NCBI GenBank assembly: GCA_019247305.1
Contig: JAFAPC010000100.1
Span: 1-54,578 of the forward strand
DNA length: 54,578 bases
Direction of reading: 5' to 3'
Origin: Pseudonocardiales bacterium
GTDB lineage: Bacteria > Actinomycetota > Actinomycetes > Mycobacteriales > Pseudonocardiaceae
How positions within the stretch are numbered: position 1 is the stretch's first letter; each line of letters begins with the position of its first letter. The position numbers and the translations under genes were made by a program. This document shows, piece by piece, positions 1 through 7,858 of the stretch. The notes beneath the pieces are model-generated. The model had not been told where the DNA came from. It saw only the letters and a list, made by a program, of their open reading frames with translations, and did not search any database.

Positions 1-312
1 CCCTGCATGCTCGTGGCACACCACAAACAGTGATCATCACCTCCCGAACCCACCTCAACCACCCCGCTCGGCGGTCCGAGGCGACACCTCACTAGACCGC
101 CGACTGGGCCGAGCGGTGTTCCGCGGAACACTGCCACCTTGCACCGAAGCCAACCGACCCCGATATCGGCTTGGGGAGTGGAGGAGTTTCCTCGCCAGAG
201 CCGTGCCCGGGGCTATCGACAAGCTCGACAGGTCCGCGATGTCGCGGGCCGTGAGCTGGCAGACTCGGCGGTATCGAAAGAAAGGGAGTATCGCGAGCCT
301 CGAGGAGCAGCT
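1..312. other. Leader region of graspetide operon, no gene recognised
   Basis: No convincing coding sequence is seen here. The open frames on both strands lack a good ribosome binding site or any family resemblance. The stretch holds one perfect palindrome (116-131) and ends in the ribosome binding site of the precursor gene (gaggag at 302-307). It is therefore the likely promoter and leader of the operon that starts at 313. Confidence 0.4.
116..131. promoter_or_regulatory. Perfect 16-bp palindrome, candidate operator
   Basis: GTGTTCCGCGGAACAC reads the same on both strands. It lies about 180 bp upstream of the graspetide precursor. Symmetry of this length suits a dimeric repressor site, but no regulator gene is visible in the window and no clear -10/-35 pair surrounds it. 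Regulation of the operon through this site is inference. Confidence 0.3.
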
Positions 313-627
313 GTGACTGGTCATGACGGCGAGCTTGACCCGTTGGAACCGGGTTTGCTGCCGGCCGACCCGTATTGGCTGGAAATCAGCCACGACGTTC
401 CCTCGGCGCCGGGCGTGCGGCCGTTCGGGTTGACGTGCACCACTCCCGTTCCGGAGGAGCAGATCGTCGTCATTGCTGAGATGCGCTATGACCCGACCCG
501 GCAGATCACCGTGGACGCCGAGGGCGTACCGGCGGTTCAGCCGACCGGACGCCGGGAACCGACACACAGCCGGGACGTCACCAGGGAGGACACCCAGACC
601 TGGACCGACTACCCCGTCGACGACTGA
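313..627 (+). CDS. Putative ATP-grasp-modified RiPP precursor (graspetide precursor)
   Basis: Encodes 104 residues from a GTG start chosen because gaggag lies 5 nt upstream. The middle carries the hallmark of actinobacterial ATP-grasp target peptides: an RPFGL segment followed by T-P and later YDPTRQI (around residues 36-65), which fits the leader recognised by the ligase. The C-terminal 25 residues are rich in Thr and Asp/Glu (THSRD, TRED, TDYPVDD), as expected for a core in which Thr hydroxyls are esterified to acidic side chains. The ligase gene follows after 36 nt and a PIMT-type methyltransferase after that, matching the fuscimiditide-type arrangement. The product would be a peptide with side-chain ester crosslinks and possibly an aspartimide. 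Ring connectivity cannot be read from sequence. Confidence 0.8.
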   Translation: MTGHDGELDPLEPGLLPADPYWLEISHDVPSAPGVRPFGLTCTTPVPEEQIVVIAEMRYDPTRQITVDAEGVPAVQPTGRREPTHSRDVTREDTQTWTDYPVDD

Positions 628-663
628 TTCATCCGCGAATCGCAGGGGAGTCAGGAGGCGAGC

Positions 664-1626
664 GTGTCTGTGGTAGTTATCACCCGCCGGCAGGACCCGA
701 CGGCCGACCTGGTGATCCTGCGCCTTGCCGCGCGGAGCGTACCCGTGGTCCGGTTTGACCTGGGCGAGTTCCCCCAGGCCCTCACCGTCACCGGCCGCCT
801 CGCCGGGGGCACCAGCCGATGGGCCGGGACGATTGTCACCGAGCACCGGAGAATCGAGCTAGCCGACGTGGCCGCGGTCTGGTACCGCAAACCCACGCGG
901 TTCTCGTTCCATCCCGCAATGAGCGCCACCGAACGCGCCTGGGCCGAGCGGGAAGCCAAGGCCGGGCTCGGCGGCCTGCTGGCGGCCCTGCCGGTGAAGT
1001 GGGTCAACCATCCCTCCCTGATCAGCGCAGCCGAGCGGAAGCCGGTGAACCTCTCGCTGGCCGCCGCGTGTGGGCTCACCGTCGCCGACACCCTGCTCAC
1101 CTCAGATGCGCAGGAAGCCCAGGCGTTCTGCGCCGAGCATCCACACGGCGTGGTGTACAAGAGCCTGCGCGGGGGGCCGCGCACCGAGAACGGGCAGCTC
1201 GTGGCGCTCTACACCACACCGGTGACCGCAGCTGAGATCACCCAGGATGTATCCCACACCATGCACCTGTTCCAGGAGCGCATCCACCCGAAGGCCTTCG
1301 AGGTTCGGCTGACCGTGGTCGGGGAGACCATGTTTGGCTTGCGCATCGACGCCCGGACCGAGGCCGGACGAACCGATTGGCGCGCCGACCACGACGAGCT
1401 CGACTACCGCGTCACCGAGGTTCCCGCCGACGTGCGTCAGGGCGTCATGGCGCTGCTGAAACACCTGGGGCTGGTCTATGCTGCCCTCGACCTCATCGTC
1501 GATGACCAGGGGCGATGGGTCTTCGCGGGCGACGTCAACCCGAACGGCCAATGGGCGTGGGACCACCCGTTGCGTGACGCGATCGCCGACGCCCTGGCGG
1601 AGGAACTGGGAGGAACCGACCGGTGA
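664..1626 (+). CDS. ATP-grasp ribosomal peptide maturase (MvdD/TgnB-like ligase)
   Basis: A 320-residue protein, the usual length of graspetide ligases. The GTG start has aggaggcg 5 nt upstream. The N-terminal pre-ATP-grasp region contains VVVITRRQDPTAD and the characteristic VWYRKP motif (around residues 77-82). The segment after RKPVNLSLA is followed by the ATP-binding part (VVYKSL), the FQERI strand with acidic residues, and a C-terminal metal-binding segment with GDVNPNGQW. These enzymes activate Asp/Glu side chains of the precursor as acyl phosphates and join them to Thr/Ser hydroxyls. It lies between precursor and methyltransferase and overlaps the latter by 4 nt (GTGA), so the three are almost certainly one operon. 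Confidence 0.9.
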   Translation: MSVVVITRRQDPTADLVILRLAARSVPVVRFDLGEFPQALTVTGRLAGGTSRWAGTIVTEHRRIELADVAAVWYRKPTRFSFHPAMSATERAWAEREAKAGLGGLLAALPVKWVNHPSLISAAERKPVNLSLAAACGLTVADTLLTSDAQEAQAFCAEHPHGVVYKSLRGGPRTENGQLVALYTTPVTAAEITQDVSHTMHLFQERIHPKAFEVRLTVVGETMFGLRIDARTEAGRTDWRADHDELDYRVTEVPADVRQGVMALLKHLGLVYAALDLIVDDQGRWVFAGDVNPNGQWAWDHPLRDAIADALAEELGGTDR

Positions 1627-2774
1627 GCACCGCGCTCGATCCGGCCGCGCCCTGGCGCGCCGAGTTGGTGACCACTCTCGTCAACCGGGGTGTGCTGAGC
1701 GATCCCGCCTGGCGCGAGGCGTTCGCCACCGTGCCCCGCGAGGTGTTCGTGCCCCGCTTTACCCGCCGCTTGCGGGGTAAGAACGAGCAGGGTGACCAGC
1801 TGGTGCACTATGACCACGCCACCGGCGGCGGGACCGCGGAGTTCCTCGCCGCCGCCTACTCCGACGACTCGCTGGTCACCCGCTTCAACGCCACCGGGAC
1901 CGCCACCTCCTCCAGCTCTCAGCCCTCGCTGATGGCCATCATGCTCGAGGCGCTCGACATCCAGCCGGGAAACACGGTGCTGGAGATCGGGACCGGGACC
2001 GGGTACCAGGCCGCCCTGCTCACCCACCGCCTCGGCGACGATGCGGTGACCACGATCGAGGTCAACCCGGAGATCGCGGCCGACGCCGAGCAGGCCCTGG
2101 CCCGCGCGGGCTACCACCCGAGCGTGGTGTGCGGCAACGGCGCCGATGGCGTACCCGTCCGGGCCCCGTTTGACCGGATCATCGCCACCTGCGGGGTGCT
2201 CCGCATCCCCCCAGCGTGGATCACCCAGACGAAACCGGGAGGGAAGATCCTGGCCAACGTCAGCTTCGGGCTCATCACGCTCACCGTGACCGCTGAGGGC
2301 ACCGCCACCGGTCAGTTCGACACCGGATCCATCGGGTTCATGCGGCTGCATGACGGACCCACCGACCCCACCCCACCCCTGCGGGACATCGTCGCGATGG
2401 CCCGCGGCGAGGGCGCCACCCGGCGGACCACGACCCGCCTGCAACTGGACTATCCGCTTTTCCATCCGGTCATGGATTTCCTGACCGCCCTGATCCTGCC
2501 CGGCGTCCACCGCACCGAGCTGCTCATCGACCCGCCCACCCACGTGCTGGTCGACCCGGCGTCGGGTTCCTGGGCCAGGGCGCACGCCGACGGTGCGGAC
2601 GTCGTGGTCACCGAACACGGCCCGCGCATTCTGTGGGATGAACTGGCTAACGTCATCACCGAATGGATCAATTTAGGACAACCCGATGTCTCCGACTACT
2701 CCCTGACCATCGACGCGACCGGCACCCACCACCTATGCCACCCGGACTCCGGATGGACCCGGGCACTGCCCTGA
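1623..2774 (+). CDS. PIMT-type methyltransferase of ATP-grasp peptide system
   Basis: A 383-residue protein starting at a GTG that overlaps the ligase stop codon. It has the protein-isoaspartate O-methyltransferase signature TSSSSQPSLM (around residues 95-104) followed by the SAM-binding loop EIGTGTGYQAA (121-131). The C-terminal domain of about 150 residues beyond the methyltransferase fold is typical of the versions in ATP-grasp RiPP clusters. In characterised relatives the enzyme methylates a core Asp, which then closes to an aspartimide; that reaction is inferred here from family and context. A fragment resembling its C-terminal domain lies immediately downstream on the other strand. Confidence 0.88.
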   Translation: MSTALDPAAPWRAELVTTLVNRGVLSDPAWREAFATVPREVFVPRFTRRLRGKNEQGDQLVHYDHATGGGTAEFLAAAYSDDSLVTRFNATGTATSSSSQPSLMAIMLEALDIQPGNTVLEIGTGTGYQAALLTHRLGDDAVTTIEVNPEIAADAEQALARAGYHPSVVCGNGADGVPVRAPFDRIIATCGVLRIPPAWITQTKPGGKILANVSFGLITLTVTAEGTATGQFDTGSIGFMRLHDGPTDPTPPLRDIVAMARGEGATRRTTTRLQLDYPLFHPVMDFLTALILPGVHRTELLIDPPTHVLVDPASGSWARAHADGADVVVTEHGPRILWDELANVITEWINLGQPDVSDYSLTIDATGTHHLCHPDSGWTRALP

Positions 2775-3041
2775 TCAGCAGCGCCGCAGCGGCCAGCGAT
2801 GCGGGAGCAGCAGACCAGCCGTGCCGGTATCGCGCCACTGCATGGTCCAGTCGCCGACGCGGGGCCGGCCGGTGGTATCCCACTGCTGGACCACGGCGGC
2901 GAGCTGGTCGCCGATCTCGGGGTTGCCGGTGGTGGTCATGGTGCCGTCGGTGTGGATCCAGGCGGTGCCGGCGTGGGGGACGTGGCTGGTGGGGAGGTCG
3001 CGGACGGGGTCGTGGTGGAACAGCCCGTCGGCACACGACAC
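2775..3041 (-). pseudogene. Fragment of a second PIMT-type methyltransferase C-terminus
   Basis: The 88-residue minus-strand frame ends next to the stop codon of the intact methyltransferase on the plus strand. Its segment HTDGTMTTTGNPEIGDQL, followed by AAVVQQWDTTGRPRVGDW, parallels the intact protein's HADGADVVV ... DELANVITEWINLGQPDVSDY and ends with a similar D-x-GT strand. The SAM-binding domain is missing. It is best read as a relic of a second copy of the graspetide methyltransferase, inverted relative to the working operon. No start codon with a ribosome site was found. Confidence 0.55.
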
Positions 3042-3193
3042 TCGATGACGCCCTGGTCAGGGAGTTCGAATGCTCCGCGGCGCTGGAGACCGCCCTGGGG
3101 CTGTGCACGGGCTACTTCGCCGTCAGCCAGCAGTGACCGCGATGGAAATAACGGGGCCGCCAAGTCCCGATGGGACACGCATGATAGCACTAA

Positions 3194-3328
3194 CTATTTG
3201 TCGGTGTCGTCGTCAGTGCCGACGAGATCCTTCACTTTGTCACTGCCCTGCGACCAGTGGTCGAGGGGCCGCTCATACTCATCTCTGGGCTTTTCTTGAG
3301 GAGTTTCTTTGGGCATCTCTTTAGTCAT
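3194..3328 (-). CDS. Small hydrophilic protein (44 aa), unknown
   Basis: Encodes a 44-residue, highly charged peptide (40 residues if the second ATG at 3316 is used) rich in Lys, Glu and Asp, with an acidic tail GTDDDTDK. The ATG overlaps the stop of the upstream gene by 8 nt, so it would be translated by coupling; an AAGGAG lies 13 nt upstream, rather far. No Cys and no signal peptide. I do not recognise the family. It could be a small regulatory protein or the precursor of a modified peptide, but no modifying enzyme adjoins it. Confidence 0.4.
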   Translation of the reverse strand: MTKEMPKETPQEKPRDEYERPLDHWSQGSDKVKDLVGTDDDTDK

Positions 3329-3515
3329 CGTAAATCATGATCTCCTTCTTGCGTTCCACTGCTGAGAAGGTCGCCTGGACGTCAGCCAAGTGCGCTCGGA
3401 CAAGGTGTACCAGGTGCAGCGTGCGCTGCAGCGCGGGTCCCTGGATGGGGGGCTCTGCCTGGGCGGTCCACCGCTCCTCGGCGCCGCAGAGTCGGCACAC
3501 CTGCTTACCGTCCAT
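3321..3515 (-). CDS. Small CxxC protein, unknown
   Basis: From the ATG at 3515 it encodes 64 residues; the frame stays open to 3602, so a longer form is possible. It begins MDGKQVCRLCGAEERW, a zinc-knuckle-like CxxC, and continues with an amphipathic helical tail (HLVHLVRAHLADVQATF). Only one CxxC pair is present, so metal binding would need a dimer or partner. The stop overlaps the start of the 44-residue gene at 3328. Function unknown; the tight pairing suggests the two act together. Confidence 0.42.
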   Translation of the reverse strand: MDGKQVCRLCGAEERWTAQAEPPIQGPALQRTLHLVHLVRAHLADVQATFSAVERKKEIMIYDD

Positions 3516-3855
3516 AAGAGCGAACTCACGTTGAATCGGATGCACACTGATCGTGGCCACGAGGTACAGCCTAGAGCAACCTGCTTGCAGACGATGTCGC
3601 ACCTCTCCGACCGGTCACGCGCCTCACGCCCCACACCGAGGCCGACATCGAGCGCATTGCGAGACTCCAAGAACCCCCACCGGCCCCGCCCTGGCGTTCC
3701 CCCACGCCCAGTGGCGGGCCTTCCTCAACGGCATCCGGGCCGGCGAGCTCGCCTGAGCCGATCTTGGGTGCTCCCCGTGCGCCGAGTTCGACTGAAGAGC
3801 TGATCAGGAGGGCCCTGCCAGCGCTCCTGTCGAACTCGGCGACAGGAGAGTGATC
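3516..3855. other. Intergenic region, nothing recognised
   Basis: About 340 bp without a supportable gene. Short open frames on both strands have no family resemblance. The region separates the minus-strand small-gene pair from the plus-strand antitoxin gene and should contain divergent promoters, but I cannot point to clear -35/-10 boxes. Confidence 0.3.
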
Positions 3856-4182
3856 ATGAACTGTACCGCGTTTGTACCCACATCGGAGATGATCTTGGTG
3901 GAGACCGTGGGGGTGCGTAACCTCGCCAACCGGGCCTCAGCCGTGCTCGACGAGCTGGAACACCGCGGGCGACCCATCATCGTCACCCGTCGCGGACACC
4001 CGGTCGCCGTGCTAGCCCCGATCGATGCCGACGCGTGCTACGACGACGTCCTCGCCCACGCTCCCGAGTTCGTGGCGGGCCGCAAGGCCGCCGAAGAGCG
4101 GCACGCACGGAGACTTCGGCGAGGGCTGGAGGAGGTGCTCGCCGAGCTGGACGAGGGCGATCACGGCGGGGCGAGTGACTGA
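3856..4182 (+). CDS. Phd/YefM-family antitoxin (orphan)
   Basis: A 108-residue protein from the ATG at 3856, preceded by aggag with 7-nt spacing; the ATG at 3889, nearer the conserved domain, is an alternative. The N-terminal half has the Phd/YefM DNA-binding fold: VGVRNLANRASAVLDELE, then RPIIVTRRGHPVAVLAPID. The C-terminal half is a charged helix suited to wrapping a toxin. No toxin gene follows; the next gene is a convergent P450 at 4259. It is either an orphan antitoxin or a DNA-binding relic of a lost toxin-antitoxin pair. Confidence 0.8.
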   Translation: MNCTAFVPTSEMILVETVGVRNLANRASAVLDELEHRGRPIIVTRRGHPVAVLAPIDADACYDDVLAHAPEFVAGRKAAEERHARRLRRGLEEVLAELDEGDHGGASD

Positions 4183-4258
4183 GCTACCGGCGTCCACCGC
4201 CTGCGCCACCCGCAATCCGGGTGGACCCGGGCATTGTCACATCACGCGAACTCGTGAC

Positions 4259-5497
4259 TCACCAGAGGACCCTCAGTGATTCCAGGCCGCGGAAGAAGTA
4301 GCTAGCGATGTAGGTGGGTTGGTAATCGGGGACCAATCTCAGCCCAGGTAACCGCTGGAGCAGTGTTTCCAGGGCGATTCTGATCTCGGTGCGGGCCAGT
4401 GGTGCGCCGGAGCATGCGTGCAAGCCCCGGCCGAAGGCGAGGTGCGCTCGGACGTTCGGTCGGTCCAGGTCGACACTATCGGGGTTCGGGAACGTCGTCT
4501 CGTCCCGGTTCCCAGAACCGAACAGCAGCAGGAGCAACGCGCCCTTGGGCACCAGCGCGCCTCCTAGCTCGGTGTCGCGGGTGGTGATCCGGAAGAGCCC
4601 GCGGTGGGGGGCGTCGCGGCGCAGCGCCTCTTCGGTGACCTTCGGGATGATCCGCGCTGGGTCCGCCTGAATCCGGGAGCGCACATCGGGATTGGTCAGC
4701 ATCAGCAACACCGTGGCGGTGATGGCGTCCCGAGTGGTGTCGAAGCCAGCGATCCGCACGCCACGGATGATGTTGTGGATGCGGTCGTCACTGAGACCGG
4801 GCAAGCCGTTCGCACCGTGCACCACATCGGAGATCAGATCGTCCCGGGGATGGGTCCGGTGGTCGTCGATCAGCGCCTGGATATACCTGGTGTAGTCAGC
4901 CATCCGGCGCGCTGCCGGTACCTTCCCGTCAACGGGCGCGAGGGGGTTCAACAACAGCGTGAAGTCTTGCGTCCACACCTGGATCTGCTCGGCGTCCTCG
5001 GCCGGGAAGCCAATTGCGGTGTTGATGACGGTCTGCGCAAACGGGACGGCGTACTCAGCGACCAGGTCGGTGCAGGGGGCGGTGAAGCCGTCAATGAGCT
5101 CATGGGCGCGTTGACGCATCAGGGGCACCAGCGCCCGCACCCGGGCTCCGGTGAATCCCGCGTCAAACACCTGGCGCGTGGGCCGGTGCAGCGGCTCGTC
5201 GTCGTTGACGATCATCCTGGTTTCCACGACGTGACCGGCCGTCAACTCAGCGACCACCTCGGGTGGATTGTCGTAGATCAACGGCAAAGCAGCCGTGGAC
5301 GAGAAGGTGTCGGGGTCGTCCAGGACGGTCTTGAGATCAGCGTATCGGGCCACCAGGTAGGCGCCGATCGATGGGCTGAACGCCACCGGCCGGGCTCGCG
5401 CCGCCCGGTAGAACAGGTGGGGATCCTCCCGGTCCGGAGAAATCATCGGATTAAAGTCGAAGACGACGTTCTCAGCGGTGACGTCTGGGATCATCAT
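4259..5497 (-). CDS. Cytochrome P450 monooxygenase
   Basis: A 412-residue soluble bacterial P450 of normal length. The I-helix oxygen-binding motif AGFDTT is at 250-255, the K-helix ExxR is E290-R293 (EALR), and the heme loop FGRGLHACSG places the cysteine ligand at about residue 362. Redox partner genes are not adjacent. Directly upstream in the same orientation is a decayed flavin monooxygenase (5611-6345), so both may be remnants of an oxidative pathway. The substrate is unknown, and this gene lies 15 kb from the polyketide cluster, so a role there is not implied. Confidence 0.93.
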   Translation of the reverse strand: MMIPDVTAENVVFDFNPMISPDREDPHLFYRAARARPVAFSPSIGAYLVARYADLKTVLDDPDTFSSTAALPLIYDNPPEVVAELTAGHVVETRMIVNDDEPLHRPTRQVFDAGFTGARVRALVPLMRQRAHELIDGFTAPCTDLVAEYAVPFAQTVINTAIGFPAEDAEQIQVWTQDFTLLLNPLAPVDGKVPAARRMADYTRYIQALIDDHRTHPRDDLISDVVHGANGLPGLSDDRIHNIIRGVRIAGFDTTRDAITATVLLMLTNPDVRSRIQADPARIIPKVTEEALRRDAPHRGLFRITTRDTELGGALVPKGALLLLLFGSGNRDETTFPNPDSVDLDRPNVRAHLAFGRGLHACSGAPLARTEIRIALETLLQRLPGLRLVPDYQPTYIASYFFRGLESLRVLW

Positions 5498-5610
5498 ATC
5501 GGCCGCTCCCGCACGCTCAGCTCGTGCTCGCTCGCCACCAGGGCGCCATCAGGTCCTCTGGTGTCGAGAGTAACGACGATCCCGCTCTCCCGGGTCGAGC
5601 TACAGCAGAG

Positions 5611-6345
5611 CTACAGCAGCTGCGGCGGCTGGGGCACGCCAAGCAGGTGCTTGGCGTACCGGGTCCTGGCTTCTGCGCTGAGGAAGGTGTGGGTGTCGAA
5701 GGTGTGCAGGTCGCGGAAGCAGCGTTGCACGGGTTGGTCGGCGTAGACCGCGCCCGCTCCGGCGAGGCGGAACACGGCGTCCACCGCGCTGAGGGCTGCC
5801 TGCATGGTGTGCTGGGTAGACCAGGGACAGCTGGGCACGCTGCTCTGGGCGCAGTGGATCGCCGGCGCACGCGGCGTCCCACAGGCGGCCGATCACGTCG
5901 AAGGCGAATGCTCGCGCGGACGGTAGGGTGCCTTCAGCGGCTGCGAGCTGCACCTGAACGTGCGGGTCGTCGGCAAGCCGCAGTCGTTGAGCCAGCCCGC
6001 GAGTCTTGGTGCGGGCGAGTTCGGCGAACTCGTCGAGTGCCCGGCGGGCGACCCCGAGGGGGAAGCCCAGCAAGATCACGTTGAGGTAGGCGCACAGTGG
6101 GAACCGCCACAGGGGGCCGTCGTGGCGTGGTTGGCGCTCCAGGGGGTTGACGAACAGCTCGGCGGGCACCGGCAGCCCCGCAAGGAGCAGGTCGTGGCTG
6201 CCGGTGCCGCGCAGGCCGGCGCTGTCCCAGGTGTCCAGGACTTGGGCGCGGGCGGTCGGGAAGAACGCCAGCCGCCACTGAGGGACTCCGTCCTCGCCGG
6301 TGCGGGGTGTCCCGTGCTCGTCCAGGACGAATGTCGGTTACGCCC
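5611..6345 (-). pseudogene. Acyl-CoA-dehydrogenase-fold flavin monooxygenase, truncated and frameshifted
   Basis: Reading minus strand from about 6345, one frame gives the middle and C-terminal part of a group D flavin monooxygenase/acyl-CoA dehydrogenase: WRLAFFPTA, DTWDSAGLRGTGSHD (the characteristic GTGSxD), LGVARRALDEF, then RPEQRAQLSLVY. Near 5820-5840 homology moves to another frame: THTMQAAL-like sequence (QHTMQAALSAVDAVFRLAG), then DLHTFDTHTFL, ending at 5611. The first 150-180 residues expected for the family, including the N-terminal helical domain, are missing. It therefore has both an N-terminal deletion and a one-base frameshift. Relatives are HpaB/DszC/HsaA-type two-component monooxygenases. 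Confidence 0.72.
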
Positions 6346-6683
6346 AACCCTCCCCTGCCCGCACCGCTATCACCCAACCATCATGCCGGAGGCGGTGAGG
6401 TGGAAACCCATCATCCCCGCTACCCGGCCTCGATCTTTCCTCGCGCGGTTTGTCCCGGTCTCCGTTACCGTGAAGGCGAACTCGTGGACCGCTGGCTGCG
6501 CTCGTGGGAGTGGAAATGAGCAACGACCCCCGCAACAACCACCGCGAAGCACGATGCCTCCCGCTGCGAGTTGACTCCGGGGTGGGACCGCCCGCTGATG
6601 CCCAAGGCGCAGGAACTTTGCGGGCAAGCGCCGGTGCAAGACACTGCAGGGCGCCGAGAAACACAGGCAAGGAGTAATCTGCT
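6346..6683. other. Intergenic region, nothing recognised
   Basis: About 340 bp upstream of the DUF4236 gene. No frame shows recognisable domains or a convincing ribosome site. The left edge is where the flavin monooxygenase homology stops, so it may be a deletion scar. Confidence 0.3.
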
Positions 6684-6884
6684 ATGCCTTTCATCGTCCG
6701 TGAACGCGTCCACATCATTCCGGGATTAGTCTGGTTGAACTTCACCAAAAACGGCTGGACCTCAACGTCGGTTCATCTCGGTTTGTGGACATGGAACAGT
6801 AAACTCGGGTTAACCACCCACGTCGGACACGGCGTGTCGTACCGGAGATCCCGGCGCGCCGCGAAGTACCCGCACCGGAGATGA
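6684..6884 (+). CDS. DUF4236-like small protein
   Basis: A 66-residue protein from an ATG with aaggag 9 nt upstream. The pattern MPF-x-R-x-R-x7-GLVWLNFTKNGW followed by S-V-H-L-G and WNSKLGLTTHVGHGVSY resembles the beta-rich DUF4236 family, whose members share MPF..R ... LNLSKSG ... GPxTxNS ... PGTGLSY. It lacks a signal peptide and Cys residues. The biochemical role of DUF4236 is unknown to me. It is short but complete, and the ribosome site argues that it is expressed. Confidence 0.6.
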   Translation: MPFIVRERVHIIPGLVWLNFTKNGWTSTSVHLGLWTWNSKLGLTTHVGHGVSYRRSRRAAKYPHRR

Positions 6885-6967
6885 TAAACGTGATCCGTAC
6901 TGGATTGGGGGTCGCGGAGGTCGCTGTTACCAGGCCCTGCCCGCCATCCATCAACGCAACAATGCCC

Positions 6968-7273
6968 TCACAGATTGCCGATGAGGCCCCGGATGACTGT
7001 GGCCACCGCGGTGTGCCGGTCCGGGTGCAGCTGCCCGACCAGCTCCAGCAGATGGCCGCGTGCGACCCATGTCAGCCGGTCCAGATGGGCCGTGCCGACG
7101 TCGACAATAGGCTCGCGATAATCACCCTGGTAGACGGCGGCCGAATCAACCTCAACGGCGATGACGCGCCGGTCGCCGTAGAAGTCGTTGTAGTCATCCG
7201 AGGACACCACCACATAGCGCATGGTGCCAATCGTTTCCGGGTTGGACTACCAGACCTGCCCGAATCGAACCAA
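6968..7273 (-). pseudogene. MazF/CcdB-fold toxin with early in-frame amber codon
   Basis: The downstream part from ATG 7222 reads MRYVVVSSDDYNDF, then RRVIAVEVD, a MazF/PemK-like beta-barrel. The same frame continues upstream as V-R-F-G-Q-V-W-TAG-S-N-P-E-T-I-G-T to a TTG at 7273, 11 nt after the antitoxin stop. The first strand of MazF toxins (RRGDVY/W) is clearly encoded before the TAG at 7249-7247, so the natural start is upstream and the gene carries a nonsense codon at position 9. Restart at ATG 7222 would yield 84 residues without the first strand, probably inactive. The family match is by eye. Confidence 0.62.
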
Positions 7274-7284
7274 TGACGGGGCGG

Positions 7285-7563
7285 TCACCGAGCTTCGCCG
7301 GCGTGAAGGTCGGTGAACGCTTGCCGGGCGCGTGCGACACGGCTAGCTAGCAGCGCGTCTTCCTGCTCGGGGGTGTATAGCGGGCACCGGGCGTCCTCCT
7401 GCGCGCGAGCCCGCCGCGCGGTCTCGCGCGCGATGTGGTGACGGATCGCGTCGCGGACCCAGTCGGACAAGGTGGCGCCGACGGTGAATGCCTCGGCGCG
7501 GGCGCGCGCGCCCAGTTCGTCGTCGAGCCGGATGGCGATCTGTTCAGGCACGACCGGTAGCAT
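7285..7563 (-). CDS. Ribbon-helix-helix antitoxin
   Basis: About 92 residues from the ATG at 7563 (GTG starts at 7587 and 7551 are alternatives). The N-terminal half is a ribbon-helix-helix: EQIAIRLDDELGARARAEAF, followed by GATLSDWVRDAIRHHI. The charged C-terminal tail (TPEQEDALLASRVARARQAF) would bind the toxin. The toxin relic follows in the same orientation. As the toxin has an amber codon, the antitoxin may now act only as an autoregulatory DNA-binding protein. A 23-nt inverted repeat about 90 bp upstream is a candidate operator. Confidence 0.72.
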   Translation of the reverse strand: MLPVVPEQIAIRLDDELGARARAEAFTVGATLSDWVRDAIRHHIARETARRARAQEDARCPLYTPEQEDALLASRVARARQAFTDLHAGEAR

Positions 7564-7858
7564 CCCACATCGCACCCCAGCTTGCACACCGACCCGCCCG
7601 GCACGGCGTCAGGGACTCTGTTCCGGACCTGGAGAGAGCGAAACTTTTTGGGGTTGCGACATGAGGTCGCAACCACGGTTTGTCCCGCTCTCCGGCCTGG
7701 CGGCGCCACCCGAAGGGACACGTCAATCCCGGTACTCTCGGCACGCTGTCAGGACAACTGGGAAGGTCCGGTCGAATTCGCTGCTGGGGATGGGGCAGGC
7801 CTTAACGGCATTCCCGGGCCTTCATAGGTAGACGATCTGCTCGGGCGTGAGCCACGAC
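7564..7858. other. Intergenic region between STAND gene and antitoxin
   Basis: About 295 bp holding the inverted repeat at 7652-7674 and otherwise nothing recognisable. It contains the 3' end of the large minus-strand STAND operon and the promoter region of the antitoxin gene. Confidence 0.3.
7652..7674. promoter_or_regulatory. Inverted repeat, candidate operator upstream of antitoxin
   Basis: Two perfect 9-bp arms (ggttgcgac / gtcgcaacc) flank a 5-nt centre. No T-tract follows on either strand, so an intrinsic terminator is unlikely. The position 90-110 bp before the antitoxin start fits an autoregulatory site, which is inference. Confidence 0.4.

Noticed and set aside
55..846. Long minus-strand frame at the left edge
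   Set aside because: It lies antisense to the graspetide precursor and ligase and shows only shadow-type composition.
7652..7674. Inverted repeat considered as an intrinsic terminator
   Set aside because: No T-tract follows the hairpin on either strand.
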